From Chitinophagaceae bacterium (GTDB lineage: Bacteria; Bacteroidota; Bacteroidia; Chitinophagales; Chitinophagaceae): a stretch of DNA of 64,000 nucleotides. The translations under genes were made by a program, and so were the position numbers. Below, piece after piece: positions 18,023 to 26,181 of this stretch. Each line of letters begins with the position of its first letter. The stretch's first letter is position 1. The notes under the pieces are model-generated. The model saw nothing but the letters and a program-made list of their open reading frames with translations. It did no database searches and had not been told where the DNA came from. The DNA lies in NCBI GenBank assembly GCA_019745155.1, contig JAIETM010000012.1:124001-188000 (forward strand). The letters are read 5' to 3'.

Positions 18023-18030
18023 TATCTTCG
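18023..18030 (+). promoter_or_regulatory. Possible -7 promoter element of the enoyl-CoA hydratase gene
   Basis: TATCTTCG is one base from TAnnTTTG and lies 18 bases before the ATG at 18049, the same distance as in fumC. Confidence 0.4.
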
Positions 18031-18048
18031 CTACGAAAAAACATTGCA

Positions 18049-18828
18049 ATGTCATACGAAACTTTATTAACCAGCCTCGATAACGGAATTTTCACCATTA
18101 CCATCAACCGCCCCGATAAACTGAATGCGCTCAATAAAACAGTGATGCAGGAACTGGATCAGATGATGGATGAAGTTTACAGCAATGCAGCTATTCAATC
18201 AGTGATTTTAACTGGTGCTGGCCCCAAAAGTTTTGTAGCCGGAGCCGATATCAGTGAGTTTGTGGGCTTATCTACTGAGCAGGGACAAGCGCTTGCTAAA
18301 AAAGGACAGGATATTTTCTTCAAAATAGAACGTAGTCCCAAACCAGTGGTAGCCTGTGTGAATGGTTTTGCGCTGGGTGGCGGATGTGAATTAGCCATGA
18401 GCTGTCATTTCCGTATCGCCAGTGAGAATGCCAAATTCGGTCAGCCAGAAGTAAACCTTGGCTTGATACCCGGCTACGGTGGTACGCAGCGTCTGGTGCA
18501 GTTGATTGGCAAGGGCCGCGCATTAGAACTACTGATGAGTGCAGGTATGATTGATGCTAGCACTGCTTTACAATACGGCTTAGTGAATTATGTAGTTCCG
18601 CAAGAAGAACTGCTTAACAAAGCCATCGGCATTCTGCAGGTCATCAACAGCAAAGCACCTTTAGCCGTTGCAGGTTGTATTGCTGCTGCCAATGCTGTTT
18701 GGGACGAGTCCAAAGATGGTTATGCAACTGAAGTAAGCGCTTTCGGCACTTGCTTTGGTACAGAAGACATGAAAGAAGGCACTACTGCTTTTCTGGAAAA
18801 AAGAAAAGCTGTCTTTACAGGAAAATAA
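18049..18828 (+). CDS. Enoyl-CoA hydratase/isomerase (crotonase family)
   Basis: The product has 259 residues, the usual length. The oxyanion-hole segment is KSFVAGADISEF and the second one ALGGGCELAMSCHFRIAS. Both catalytic glutamates of true hydratases are present, in CELAM and in GQPEVNLGLIPGYGG. It should hydrate trans-2-enoyl-CoA to 3-hydroxyacyl-CoA in beta-oxidation or a related acyl-CoA pathway. It is monocistronic: it has its own promoter-like element and a strong terminator shared with the convergent M16 gene. A 3-hydroxybutyryl-CoA dehydratase is an equally possible label. Confidence 0.9.
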   Translation: MSYETLLTSLDNGIFTITINRPDKLNALNKTVMQELDQMMDEVYSNAAIQSVILTGAGPKSFVAGADISEFVGLSTEQGQALAKKGQDIFFKIERSPKPVVACVNGFALGGGCELAMSCHFRIASENAKFGQPEVNLGLIPGYGGTQRLVQLIGKGRALELLMSAGMIDASTALQYGLVNYVVPQEELLNKAIGILQVINSKAPLAVAGCIAAANAVWDESKDGYATEVSAFGTCFGTEDMKEGTTAFLEKRKAVFTGK

Positions 18829-18835
18829 ACGCATT

Positions 18836-18865
18836 AAAAAGGGAACCACGTGGTTCCCTTTTTTT
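18836..18865. terminator. Bidirectional terminator
   Basis: A perfect palindrome AAAAAGGGAACC-ACGT-GGTTCCCTTTTT has A on one flank and T on the other, so it can end transcription of both the enoyl-CoA hydratase (+) and the M16 peptidase (-) genes. Confidence 0.85.
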
Positions 18866-18869
18866 AGTA

Positions 18870-21803
18870 TTAGTATCCAAACAATTCTTCAAGACTTACC
18901 CGCTTCACTTCGCCAAATTTGGCCAACTCATTCATATCAATCTTCTTATCAGAAGCCAATACATAATAAGACCATGGCTTATTACTCAGATTAGTACCAT
19001 GATATTGTACCAGATCCTGTGGTTGTAATTGTTGATAGCGTGCGTAGAAAGCTTTGCGTGGATCTTCCTGCCAACCTTTTTTGCGTGCAGCCCAGAAACT
19101 GAACAGAATATTGTCCTTATCAATTCGCTCGGTCTCCATATCCTTCATCAGGCTACTCATGGTATTATTGAAGTTCTGCTGATTCATTGGCAGTACATTC
19201 AATAACTCATTCATACTTGTCAGACTTTCCTTCATCTTGTCGGCTTGTGTACCCACATAAGCTATGGCCATAAACTGATCATCTTTCTTCTGTGGTGCTT
19301 GTATACTTGCATAAGTTGAATAAGCCAATGCCTTAGATTCACGTATGGTTTGGAATACAATGGCGCCCATCCCTGTGCCGAAATAGGTGTTGAAAGCATT
19401 CATTACGGCCTCATTATTTGGGTCGTATGTATCCAAGTTTCTCAGCCAATACAATTCAGCCTGAACCATATCATATTGTGCAAAATATACCTCATTCTTA
19501 TCCTGTTTTGTTCTAGCAAACTGCTGTGCTGCAGGAATAGATTTATTGACAGCGGATACATCATGCAGTTTGGCCAGACTTGCTTTACACTGATCCAATG
19601 TTTCCGGACCATAATACATGATTGAATGTGTGTAATTGAACAGGTCATGTAATACCTGCACCAGATCACTTGCTTTCAAAGCAGCCAGCTCAGCATCGCT
19701 CAATGTATAATTGAAAGGATTCTTGGCTCCATACTGCGCATAGCTTCTCAGTGCACTCGTAATAACCTGTCTGTTCAATTTATTGTTTGAACGCTGACGT
19801 GCAAGTCGGTTTTTAAAAGCAGCCAGTGCCTGCTCATCTGCCTGACCGTTTCTGATCAGGTTTTCCAATAAGCCCAAAGCAGCACCAAAGTTCTGTTGCA
19901 AACCAGTAAGCGATACGGTTGTTTCATCTCCACCTGCTTGTGCGCTGAAAGAACAAGCAAGTTGATAAAATTGCTGACTGATTTGCTCTGCACTCATTTT
20001 ATCTGTACCAATAAACTGCAGGTATTGCAAAGCAATCGGCAACAACTTGTTGTTCCATGAACCCATTGGGAAACGGAAATACAAGCGGAAAATACTGTTG
20101 GTGGAATTAGGCGTATACAACAACTCCTGGTTACCCAATTTTGACTGCTGCATGTCCTTACTAAAATCAAGCCATACAGGTGCAATCTTGCCTTGTGGCT
20201 TGGCCATAAAAGCTTGTACAAATGGCGATTGCTTACCTGCATTGGTTTCTACCGGTGTAATAGCAGGCTTCTCTACTTTCACAATATTCTTGTCTTCGCC
20301 TTTGCGCTTATAGACGATAACATAATTGTTGTCTGTGAAAAATGTCTTTGCAAAAGCAATCAATTCCTGCTTGGTAACCGAAGCCAACATATCCGTTTGC
20401 GCTACATCCAGATTCCATTTTTCACCTTTGTGCTTAATGAAGCCATCTACCAATGCAGCTACACGATTGTAATTATTTTCCAGACCTTGTTGTTCTGCCA
20501 GTTTTTCATTTGCTGCAATGGCTGCAATCAATCCATCATCAAACTTTCCCTCTTTCAATAAGGCAATTTGCTCTAATAATAATTGTTTGGCATCATCCAA
20601 TGTTTGTCCCTGTTTAGGTGTGGCATTCATCACAAACATGCCATAATCCTTAAACTGATTCACAAAAGCAACAGCAGCTTGTAATTTTTGCTGTTTATTC
20701 AAATTCAGATCAAGTAAACCTGCTTTACCGTTGTACAGAATCTTAGATGCCAGTAAAGCCAGCATGGCTTCACGACTATGATTCGCAGAAATGCGCCAGC
20801 CCATTCTTAAGAGTTCCGCACTTGGCCCAAAGACTTCTTTGACAACCGGGCCACTGATTGGCGATTCCTTTGGACCAGCATATTCCTGTACCGGTTTAGG
20901 CTTCATGTAGGCGAATTTTGTTTCGATAAGTTTTACCACTTTATCGAAATCAAAATCACCACTCATTACAATGGCGATATTATTAGGTACATAGTATTTG
21001 TTGTAGTAATTCCTGATGGCAACCAAAGAGGGATTTTTCAAGTGCTCGATGGTACCGATCGTTGTTTGCTGTCCATAATTATGGGTTGGGAAGATGGCAG
21101 CCATAGCCGCTTCCTGTACTTTCCAACCGTCGTTGTCGAGGCTTCTGTTTTTCTCCTCATACACCGCTTCTAATTCTGTATGGAAGATGCGTAGAATAGG
21201 ATTGCGAAAACGCTCTGCCTGCACATCCATAAATTTTTCCAGTGCATTTGCAGGAATATCTTCTTCGTAAACAGTTTCTTCCACATAAGTATGCGCATTG
21301 GTTCCCTGAGAACCGATTGCCGCCATCATTTTATCATACTCATTAGCAATAGAGAACTTAGCAGCAGCGCCGGAGACGCGGTCAATTTCCTTGTAGATTT
21401 CTTTTCGCGCTGCAGCATCAGTAGTGGTATTGTATCGCTCATACAAGGCATCAATACTATCAAGGCGCTTTTTTTCCTCTGCCCAGTTGAGGGTGCCGAA
21501 TTTATCCGTACCCTTAAACAACATATGCTCCAGATAGTGAGCCAAACCGGTATGTGTAGCAGGATCCGTATTACTACCCGCCCTTACTGCAATTTGAACA
21601 GCAATACGCGGCTCTTTTTTGTTCACGGTAAGAATCAGGCTAAGCCCATTTTTCAGCTTGTAAAACCGGGTTTTGGTGGGGTCGTTGGCGACAGTTTTGT
21701 AGCTGTATCCGCCAGAACTGGCTGTTTGCCAGTTATACTTGGTTTGTGCAATTGCAAATACCAAGCAGAATGCGGTTATTACCAGCAGCAGGAATTTTTT
21801 CAT
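18870..21803 (-). CDS. M16 family zinc metallopeptidase (insulinase-like), exported
   Basis: The product has 977 residues. It starts with a signal peptide (MKKFLLLVITAFCLVFAIAQ), so it is periplasmic or surface-bound. The inverted zinc motif HYLEH is at residues 89-93 in GLAHYLEHMLFKGT, and the further glutamate lies in LEAVYEEKNRSLD. The protein has the two-domain pitrilysin layout: an active N-terminal half and a C-terminal half (from about residue 540) with RLYFRFPMGSWNNK and AYSTYASIQAPQK. M16 enzymes degrade short to medium peptides in a closed chamber. The gene is convergent with enoyl-CoA hydratase and divergent from fumC. Confidence 0.92.
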   Translation of the reverse strand: MKKFLLLVITAFCLVFAIAQTKYNWQTASSGGYSYKTVANDPTKTRFYKLKNGLSLILTVNKKEPRIAVQIAVRAGSNTDPATHTGLAHYLEHMLFKGTDKFGTLNWAEEKKRLDSIDALYERYNTTTDAAARKEIYKEIDRVSGAAAKFSIANEYDKMMAAIGSQGTNAHTYVEETVYEEDIPANALEKFMDVQAERFRNPILRIFHTELEAVYEEKNRSLDNDGWKVQEAAMAAIFPTHNYGQQTTIGTIEHLKNPSLVAIRNYYNKYYVPNNIAIVMSGDFDFDKVVKLIETKFAYMKPKPVQEYAGPKESPISGPVVKEVFGPSAELLRMGWRISANHSREAMLALLASKILYNGKAGLLDLNLNKQQKLQAAVAFVNQFKDYGMFVMNATPKQGQTLDDAKQLLLEQIALLKEGKFDDGLIAAIAANEKLAEQQGLENNYNRVAALVDGFIKHKGEKWNLDVAQTDMLASVTKQELIAFAKTFFTDNNYVIVYKRKGEDKNIVKVEKPAITPVETNAGKQSPFVQAFMAKPQGKIAPVWLDFSKDMQQSKLGNQELLYTPNSTNSIFRLYFRFPMGSWNNKLLPIALQYLQFIGTDKMSAEQISQQFYQLACSFSAQAGGDETTVSLTGLQQNFGAALGLLENLIRNGQADEQALAAFKNRLARQRSNNKLNRQVITSALRSYAQYGAKNPFNYTLSDAELAALKASDLVQVLHDLFNYTHSIMYYGPETLDQCKASLAKLHDVSAVNKSIPAAQQFARTKQDKNEVYFAQYDMVQAELYWLRNLDTYDPNNEAVMNAFNTYFGTGMGAIVFQTIRESKALAYSTYASIQAPQKKDDQFMAIAYVGTQADKMKESLTSMNELLNVLPMNQQNFNNTMSSLMKDMETERIDKDNILFSFWAARKKGWQEDPRKAFYARYQQLQPQDLVQYHGTNLSNKPWSYYVLASDKKIDMNELAKFGEVKRVSLEELFGY

Positions 21804-21862
21804 ATATAAAATTTTCAGTTGATGAAAGTATGATTTTTACACTTTCCCTGAAAGAAAGCGGG

Positions 21863-21870
21863 TAACTTTG
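21863..21870 (+). promoter_or_regulatory. -7 promoter element of fumC
   Basis: TAACTTTG followed by CGGC is a perfect TAnnTTTG match, 18 bases before the fumC ATG. Confidence 0.55.
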
Positions 21871-21888
21871 CGGCACAAAATTAGCCGT

Positions 21889-23292
21889 ATGGAGTATCGT
21901 ATAGAAAAAGACACGATGGGTGAGGTACAGGTACCTGCTCATGTTTACTGGGGTGCACAGACGCAACGCAGTATCGACAATTTTCGCATTGCGCAGGACA
22001 TCAATAAAATGCCTAAAGAAATCATTGCAGCATTTGCTTACCTGAAAAAAGCAGCAGCAATGGCCAACAATGAACTGGGTGTTTTGCCTGATGAAAAGAA
22101 AGCGGCTATTGCCACAGTGTGTGATGAAATTCTGGAAGGCAAATTGAATGATCAATTTCCACTTGTGGTTTGGCAAACCGGTAGTGGTACACAAAGCAAT
22201 ATGAACGTGAATGAAGTAGTTGCTTACCGCGCACACGTATTGCATGGTGGTGTGTTAACAGATAAGGATAAGTTTTTGCATCCGAATGATGACGTGAACA
22301 AATCACAATCATCTAACGATACCTTCCCTACAGCTATGCACATTGCTGCATACAAGATTCTGGTGGAAACAACCATCCCAGGTATCGAGAAGCTGCGTGA
22401 TACACTTGCTGCTAAGAGCAAAGAATTTATGAACGTGGTGAAGATTGGTCGTACCCACTTCATGGATGCTACACCACTCACACTGGGTCAGGAATTCAGT
22501 GGTTATGTTTCTCAATTAGACCATGGTCTGCGTGCGATTAAAAATACATTGGCACACCTGAGCGAATTAGCGCTGGGTGGTACTGCCGTTGGTACAGGTA
22601 TCAACACACCAAAAGGATACGACGTTGTTGTTGCCAAGCACATTGCTGCATTAACCGGTTTACCATTTGTTACTGCAGAAAACAAATTTGAAGCATTGGC
22701 CGCACATGATGCGATTGTGGAAGCTCATGGTGCTCTTAAGACAGTTGCTGTGAGCCTGATGAAGATTGCGAATGATATCCGCATGTTATCATCCGGACCA
22801 AGAAGTGGTATTGGTGAAATATTCATCCCAGATAATGAGCCCGGTTCTTCTATCATGCCAGGTAAAGTGAACCCTACACAGTGTGAAGCATTAACAATGA
22901 TTGCTGCACAGGTGATGGGTAATGATGTTGCCATCAATATTGGAGGTGCTACCGGTCATTTTGAACTGAACGTGTTCAAGCCGGTGATGATTTATAACTT
23001 CTTACACAGTGCTCGCTTGATTGGTGATGGTTGTGTCAGCTTCAATGATAAGTGTGCCGTAGGTATTGAGCCTTTGCATGACAATATCAATAAGCATGTC
23101 AACAATTCACTGATGCTTGTAACCGCTTTGAATACCAAGATTGGTTATTACAAAGCAGCTGAGATTGCGCAGAAAGCACACAAGGAAGGCACTACCCTGA
23201 AAGAAATGGCTGTAAAACTTGGCTATCTCACACCTGAAGAGTTTGATCAATGGGTGATTCCAGCCAACATGGTTGGTGAATTGCCGAAATAA
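21889..23292 (+). CDS. fumC: Class II fumarate hydratase
   Basis: FumC interconverts fumarate and malate in the TCA cycle and needs no iron-sulfur cluster. The product has 467 residues. I start it at 21889 ([16 protein letters not shown]), the standard family start; the open frame to 21868 contains the promoter element. Signatures are [38 protein letters not shown] with substrate-binding residues, [16 protein letters not shown], and the fumarase/aspartase signature [13 protein letters not shown] with the catalytic serine. Argininosuccinate lyase and aspartase are excluded by the close match across these blocks. It has its own promoter and terminator. Confidence 0.96.
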   Translation: MEYRIEKDTMGEVQVPAHVYWGAQTQRSIDNFRIAQDINKMPKEIIAAFAYLKKAAAMANNELGVLPDEKKAAIATVCDEILEGKLNDQFPLVVWQTGSGTQSNMNVNEVVAYRAHVLHGGVLTDKDKFLHPNDDVNKSQSSNDTFPTAMHIAAYKILVETTIPGIEKLRDTLAAKSKEFMNVVKIGRTHFMDATPLTLGQEFSGYVSQLDHGLRAIKNTLAHLSELALGGTAVGTGINTPKGYDVVVAKHIAALTGLPFVTAENKFEALAAHDAIVEAHGALKTVAVSLMKIANDIRMLSSGPRSGIGEIFIPDNEPGSSIMPGKVNPTQCEALTMIAAQVMGNDVAINIGGATGHFELNVFKPVMIYNFLHSARLIGDGCVSFNDKCAVGIEPLHDNINKHVNNSLMLVTALNTKIGYYKAAEIAQKAHKEGTTLKEMAVKLGYLTPEEFDQWVIPANMVGELPK

Positions 23293-23312
23293 TCTCTACA
23301 AATGATTCCACA

Positions 23313-23346
23313 ACAGCCCCGAATAACTCGGGGCTGTTTTATTTTT
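23313..23346 (+). terminator. Rho-independent terminator of fumC
   Basis: ACAGCCCCGA and TCGGGGCTGT form a perfect 10-bp stem with loop ATAAC, followed by TTTATTTTT. It ends just before the next gene. Confidence 0.9.
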
Positions 23347-23353
23347 ACTCAAA

Positions 23354-24367
23354 ATGAGCAAGATGCCGAATAAGCTGACTTTTTTCTCCAGCAAACCATA
23401 CGATAAAACGGCCTTCCAACAAACCAATGCAGCTTATGGATTGGAGCTGGAATTTTTTGAAACACATCTGGGGCCACATATTGTGAATGCGATCGATCAT
23501 ACCGATGCAGTTTGTGTTTTTGTGAATGATAAGGTGAATGCAGAAGTGATTGCAGCATTAGCAGCCAAGCAAGTGAAAGTGATTGCGCTTCGTTGCGCAG
23601 GTTTCAACAACGTGGATCTTGAAGCTGCAAAGCAACAAGGCATCAAGGTTTGTCGGGTACCGGCTTATTCTCCTGAAGCCGTTGCAGAACATGCGGTAGC
23701 CATGATCATGACACTGAACAGAAAAACACACAAAGCCTATAACCGCGTACGTGAGCAAAATTTTTCACTCAACGGTTTGATGGGTTTTGATCTGCATGGT
23801 AAAACAGTAGGCTTAATTGGTACAGGTAATATTGGTAAAGCTTTTGCCAAGATCATGATCGGTTTTGGCTGTCGGGTTCTGGCGTTTGACCTAATTGCCA
23901 ATAAAGAATTAGAAGCCTTAGGCGTGGAATACTTACCCTTACTAGAAATATTGCACCAAGCCGATATTGTTTCATTGCATTGTCCTTTGAATGAACAAAC
24001 ACATCACCTCATCAATGCAGAAACCTTATCAATCATGAAGCAAGGTGTGATGCTCATCAATACCAGCCGAGGTGGATTGATTGACACCAAATCAGTGATT
24101 CAAGCATTGAAAACAGGCAAACTGGGTTATCTCGGTATAGATGTTTACGAGCAGGAGGACAAACTCTTTTTCAAAGACCTATCAGATACCATTATTCAAA
24201 ATGATTTAATACAAAGATTGATGGGCTTTCCCAATGTACTGGTAACGGCACATCAGGCATTTTTCACTGCGGAAGCCATGAGCCAGATCGCCAATACAAC
24301 GTTAAACAACGTAAAGACCCTGCTGGAAGGAGGAAATATTCACCCACAGGCAGCACTGAATCTCTGA
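23354..24367 (+). CDS. D-lactate dehydrogenase-like 2-hydroxyacid dehydrogenase
   Basis: The product has 337 residues with the D-2-hydroxyacid dehydrogenase layout. The NAD-binding glycine motif is LIGTGNIGKAFAK. The catalytic Arg is in NTSRGGLID, the Glu in GIDVYEQED, and the His in VLVTAHQAFFT. The substrate-domain stretch IALRCAGFNNVDLEAA is typical of D-lactate dehydrogenase (LdhA). It probably reduces pyruvate to D-lactate with NADH. A second ATG three codons in (MPNKL) could be the true start. 4-Phosphoerythronate or glyoxylate reduction is less likely because the CAGFNNVD and AHQAFFT forms favour LdhA. Confidence 0.9.
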   Translation: MSKMPNKLTFFSSKPYDKTAFQQTNAAYGLELEFFETHLGPHIVNAIDHTDAVCVFVNDKVNAEVIAALAAKQVKVIALRCAGFNNVDLEAAKQQGIKVCRVPAYSPEAVAEHAVAMIMTLNRKTHKAYNRVREQNFSLNGLMGFDLHGKTVGLIGTGNIGKAFAKIMIGFGCRVLAFDLIANKELEALGVEYLPLLEILHQADIVSLHCPLNEQTHHLINAETLSIMKQGVMLINTSRGGLIDTKSVIQALKTGKLGYLGIDVYEQEDKLFFKDLSDTIIQNDLIQRLMGFPNVLVTAHQAFFTAEAMSQIANTTLNNVKTLLEGGNIHPQAALNL

Positions 24368-24395
24368 TAAATATCTGATATTCGTAAAGCGTTCT

Positions 24396-25454
24396 ATGAA
24401 GCAGGTTAGCAACAAATCATTACTATCAACCCTACTGGCCATTATTTTATTCATTGCCTGTAGCAAGGAACTCAGTTTTGAGACGGGTGCTGCTGGCGCT
24501 GTTGCTGCAGGTACACTAAAAGACACCCTTGGCGCTTGTCAGGAAATTGAAGTGAAAGGCCGCTATGTTACAGACTCCGCACTCACTGATAGCAACTACC
24601 TGCTTGTAAAAGTCAATTTTACCTCCGCTGGCAGATATAAGATCAAATCAGATACCATCAATGGTATGTGGTTCGCTGATTCCGGATTTGCAGCAACAAC
24701 CGGTATACAAGTGCTAAAAGTAAAAGGCTATGGTAAACCTATCTTACCGATAGAAGTAACAGGCTTTCTCACAATGGCCAATTCCTTTTGCTCTTTTAGC
24801 TGCAGAGCTTCAGTTCCGGGCGGTTCAGGCGGCGGCGGTGGCAATGTGTTAGACAGTACTTTCTTCCCTATGACCGCAGGCTCTTTCTGGGCGTATGATT
24901 TCTTCTTCAATACTAATTCAACCCGTACAATCGATTCATTGACTGTGAATGCCTACGGCGATAGTGCCATTATCAACGGAACAACATACAACATCTTTGA
25001 AACCAGCGATGGTTTTGAATACTATTTCCGTAAAGACAAAAAGGGGAATTATTACGCTTATAGCACTGTTGACTTTGACTATATCACCATTTTCGATTCA
25101 GTAAAAGACTTTGTAGAATATCGTTTCCTGACAGATACTGCCAAAGCAGGCTATACTTGGGAATCACCTGAAATGGATGTGAAAATTGATGCAGACTGGG
25201 GAAAAGCAAAAGCTGTTTTCACCATCATGCAAAGAGATGGGTCTTATGTAGCAGCCAACCAACTATTTTATAAAGTCATCACAGTAAAACGTACTATTCT
25301 CTTTAAACCCAATACGCCATCTACCATTGACTATTTCAAGATACTAGAAGGGAATAGCTATTACGCCAAAGATTATGGCTTATTAGATCAAGATATCATC
25401 TTCAGTGCATCAGACAATCTGAAGACGACACTCAAACGATTTAAGGTCAATTAA
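24396..25454 (+). CDS. Predicted lipoprotein, unknown function
   Basis: The product has 352 residues. The N terminus is a lipoprotein signal (SLLSTLLAIILFIACSKE) with the lipidated cysteine near residue 27. Residues about 28-145 form one domain with several short beta-like stretches and a pair of cysteines (CSFSC). A glycine-rich linker (GGSGGGGG) then leads to a second beta-rich domain of ~200 residues rich in Tyr, Phe and Asp. I do not recognise a family. It is likely anchored to the inner or outer membrane. Its stop overlaps that of lspA, the enzyme that processes lipoprotein signals, but this is probably just packing. Confidence 0.7.
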   Translation: MKQVSNKSLLSTLLAIILFIACSKELSFETGAAGAVAAGTLKDTLGACQEIEVKGRYVTDSALTDSNYLLVKVNFTSAGRYKIKSDTINGMWFADSGFAATTGIQVLKVKGYGKPILPIEVTGFLTMANSFCSFSCRASVPGGSGGGGGNVLDSTFFPMTAGSFWAYDFFFNTNSTRTIDSLTVNAYGDSAIINGTTYNIFETSDGFEYYFRKDKKGNYYAYSTVDFDYITIFDSVKDFVEYRFLTDTAKAGYTWESPEMDVKIDADWGKAKAVFTIMQRDGSYVAANQLFYKVITVKRTILFKPNTPSTIDYFKILEGNSYYAKDYGLLDQDIIFSASDNLKTTLKRFKVN

Positions 25455-26128
25455 TTTATCTGATTATTATCGCTCACTTCAGCCTTTGTCTCCACCAATG
25501 GATGACGAACAGGTTCTTCCTTATCAAAGAATTTATTCTGGAAGATCAGGATCGTAATAACGCCGATTGAGATAGACGCATCAGCAATATTGAATACGGG
25601 ACGGAAAAATTCAAATGGTTCACCTGCCCAGAATGGAAACCAGGAAGGATAATGCGCATCTCTGATAAGTGGGAAATACAACATATCAACCACCTTACCG
25701 TGCAAGAAGCCTGCATAGCCCTTACCTAACTTCGCAAAGCCTGCCACATTCTGTACAAATGGATCGCTGGCGTCGAAAAGAATACCGTAAAACATGCTAT
25801 CGATCAAATTACCCAATGCACCTGCATAGATCAGTGATGCGCAGATGATAAACCCTTTGTGGTAATTTTTCTGAATAAATCCTTTGATGAGGAATGTACC
25901 CCAGATAACAGCGACTAGTCTGAACAGGGTTAAAGCAATCTTACCAAAATCACCACCAAATTTCCAGCCCCAGGCCATGCCCTCATTTTCTACAAAATGC
26001 AGACGGAACCATTGACCCAAAACCAAATGTTCTTCACCTGCATAATAATTAAGCTTGATGTATAGTTTCAGGGCTTGATCGCCCAGTATAATGAGTGCAA
26101 TGAGTAAAATGACTTGTCTAGCTTTCAC
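25451..26128 (-). CDS. lspA: Lipoprotein signal peptidase (signal peptidase II)
   Basis: LspA removes signal peptides of prolipoproteins in the inner membrane. The product has 225 residues, somewhat longer than the usual 160-170, with extra loops and a hydrophilic C-terminal tail. The two catalytic aspartates are in GNLIDSMFYG and FNIADASISIGV, and the N-terminal DQALKLYIKLN and FVENEGMAWG blocks are conserved. The start codon is GTG (26126-26128); a perfect promoter element lies 16 bases upstream, which supports it. It is the last gene of the gldF-gldG-terC-murF/alr run but can be transcribed on its own. Confidence 0.93.
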   Translation of the reverse strand: MKARQVILLIALIILGDQALKLYIKLNYYAGEEHLVLGQWFRLHFVENEGMAWGWKFGGDFGKIALTLFRLVAVIWGTFLIKGFIQKNYHKGFIICASLIYAGALGNLIDSMFYGILFDASDPFVQNVAGFAKLGKGYAGFLHGKVVDMLYFPLIRDAHYPSWFPFWAGEPFEFFRPVFNIADASISIGVITILIFQNKFFDKEEPVRHPLVETKAEVSDNNQIN

Positions 26129-26144
26129 AACGCCTGTTTTGCCG

Positions 26145-26152
26145 CAAAGATA
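26145..26152 (-). promoter_or_regulatory. -7 promoter element of lspA
   Basis: The minus strand reads TATCTTTG followed by CGGC, the same TAnnTTTGCGGC form as at gltX. It lies between murF-alr and the GTG start of lspA. Confidence 0.55.
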
Positions 26153-26181
26153 GGGGGATGAATAGGAGATTTCCGTTAAAA

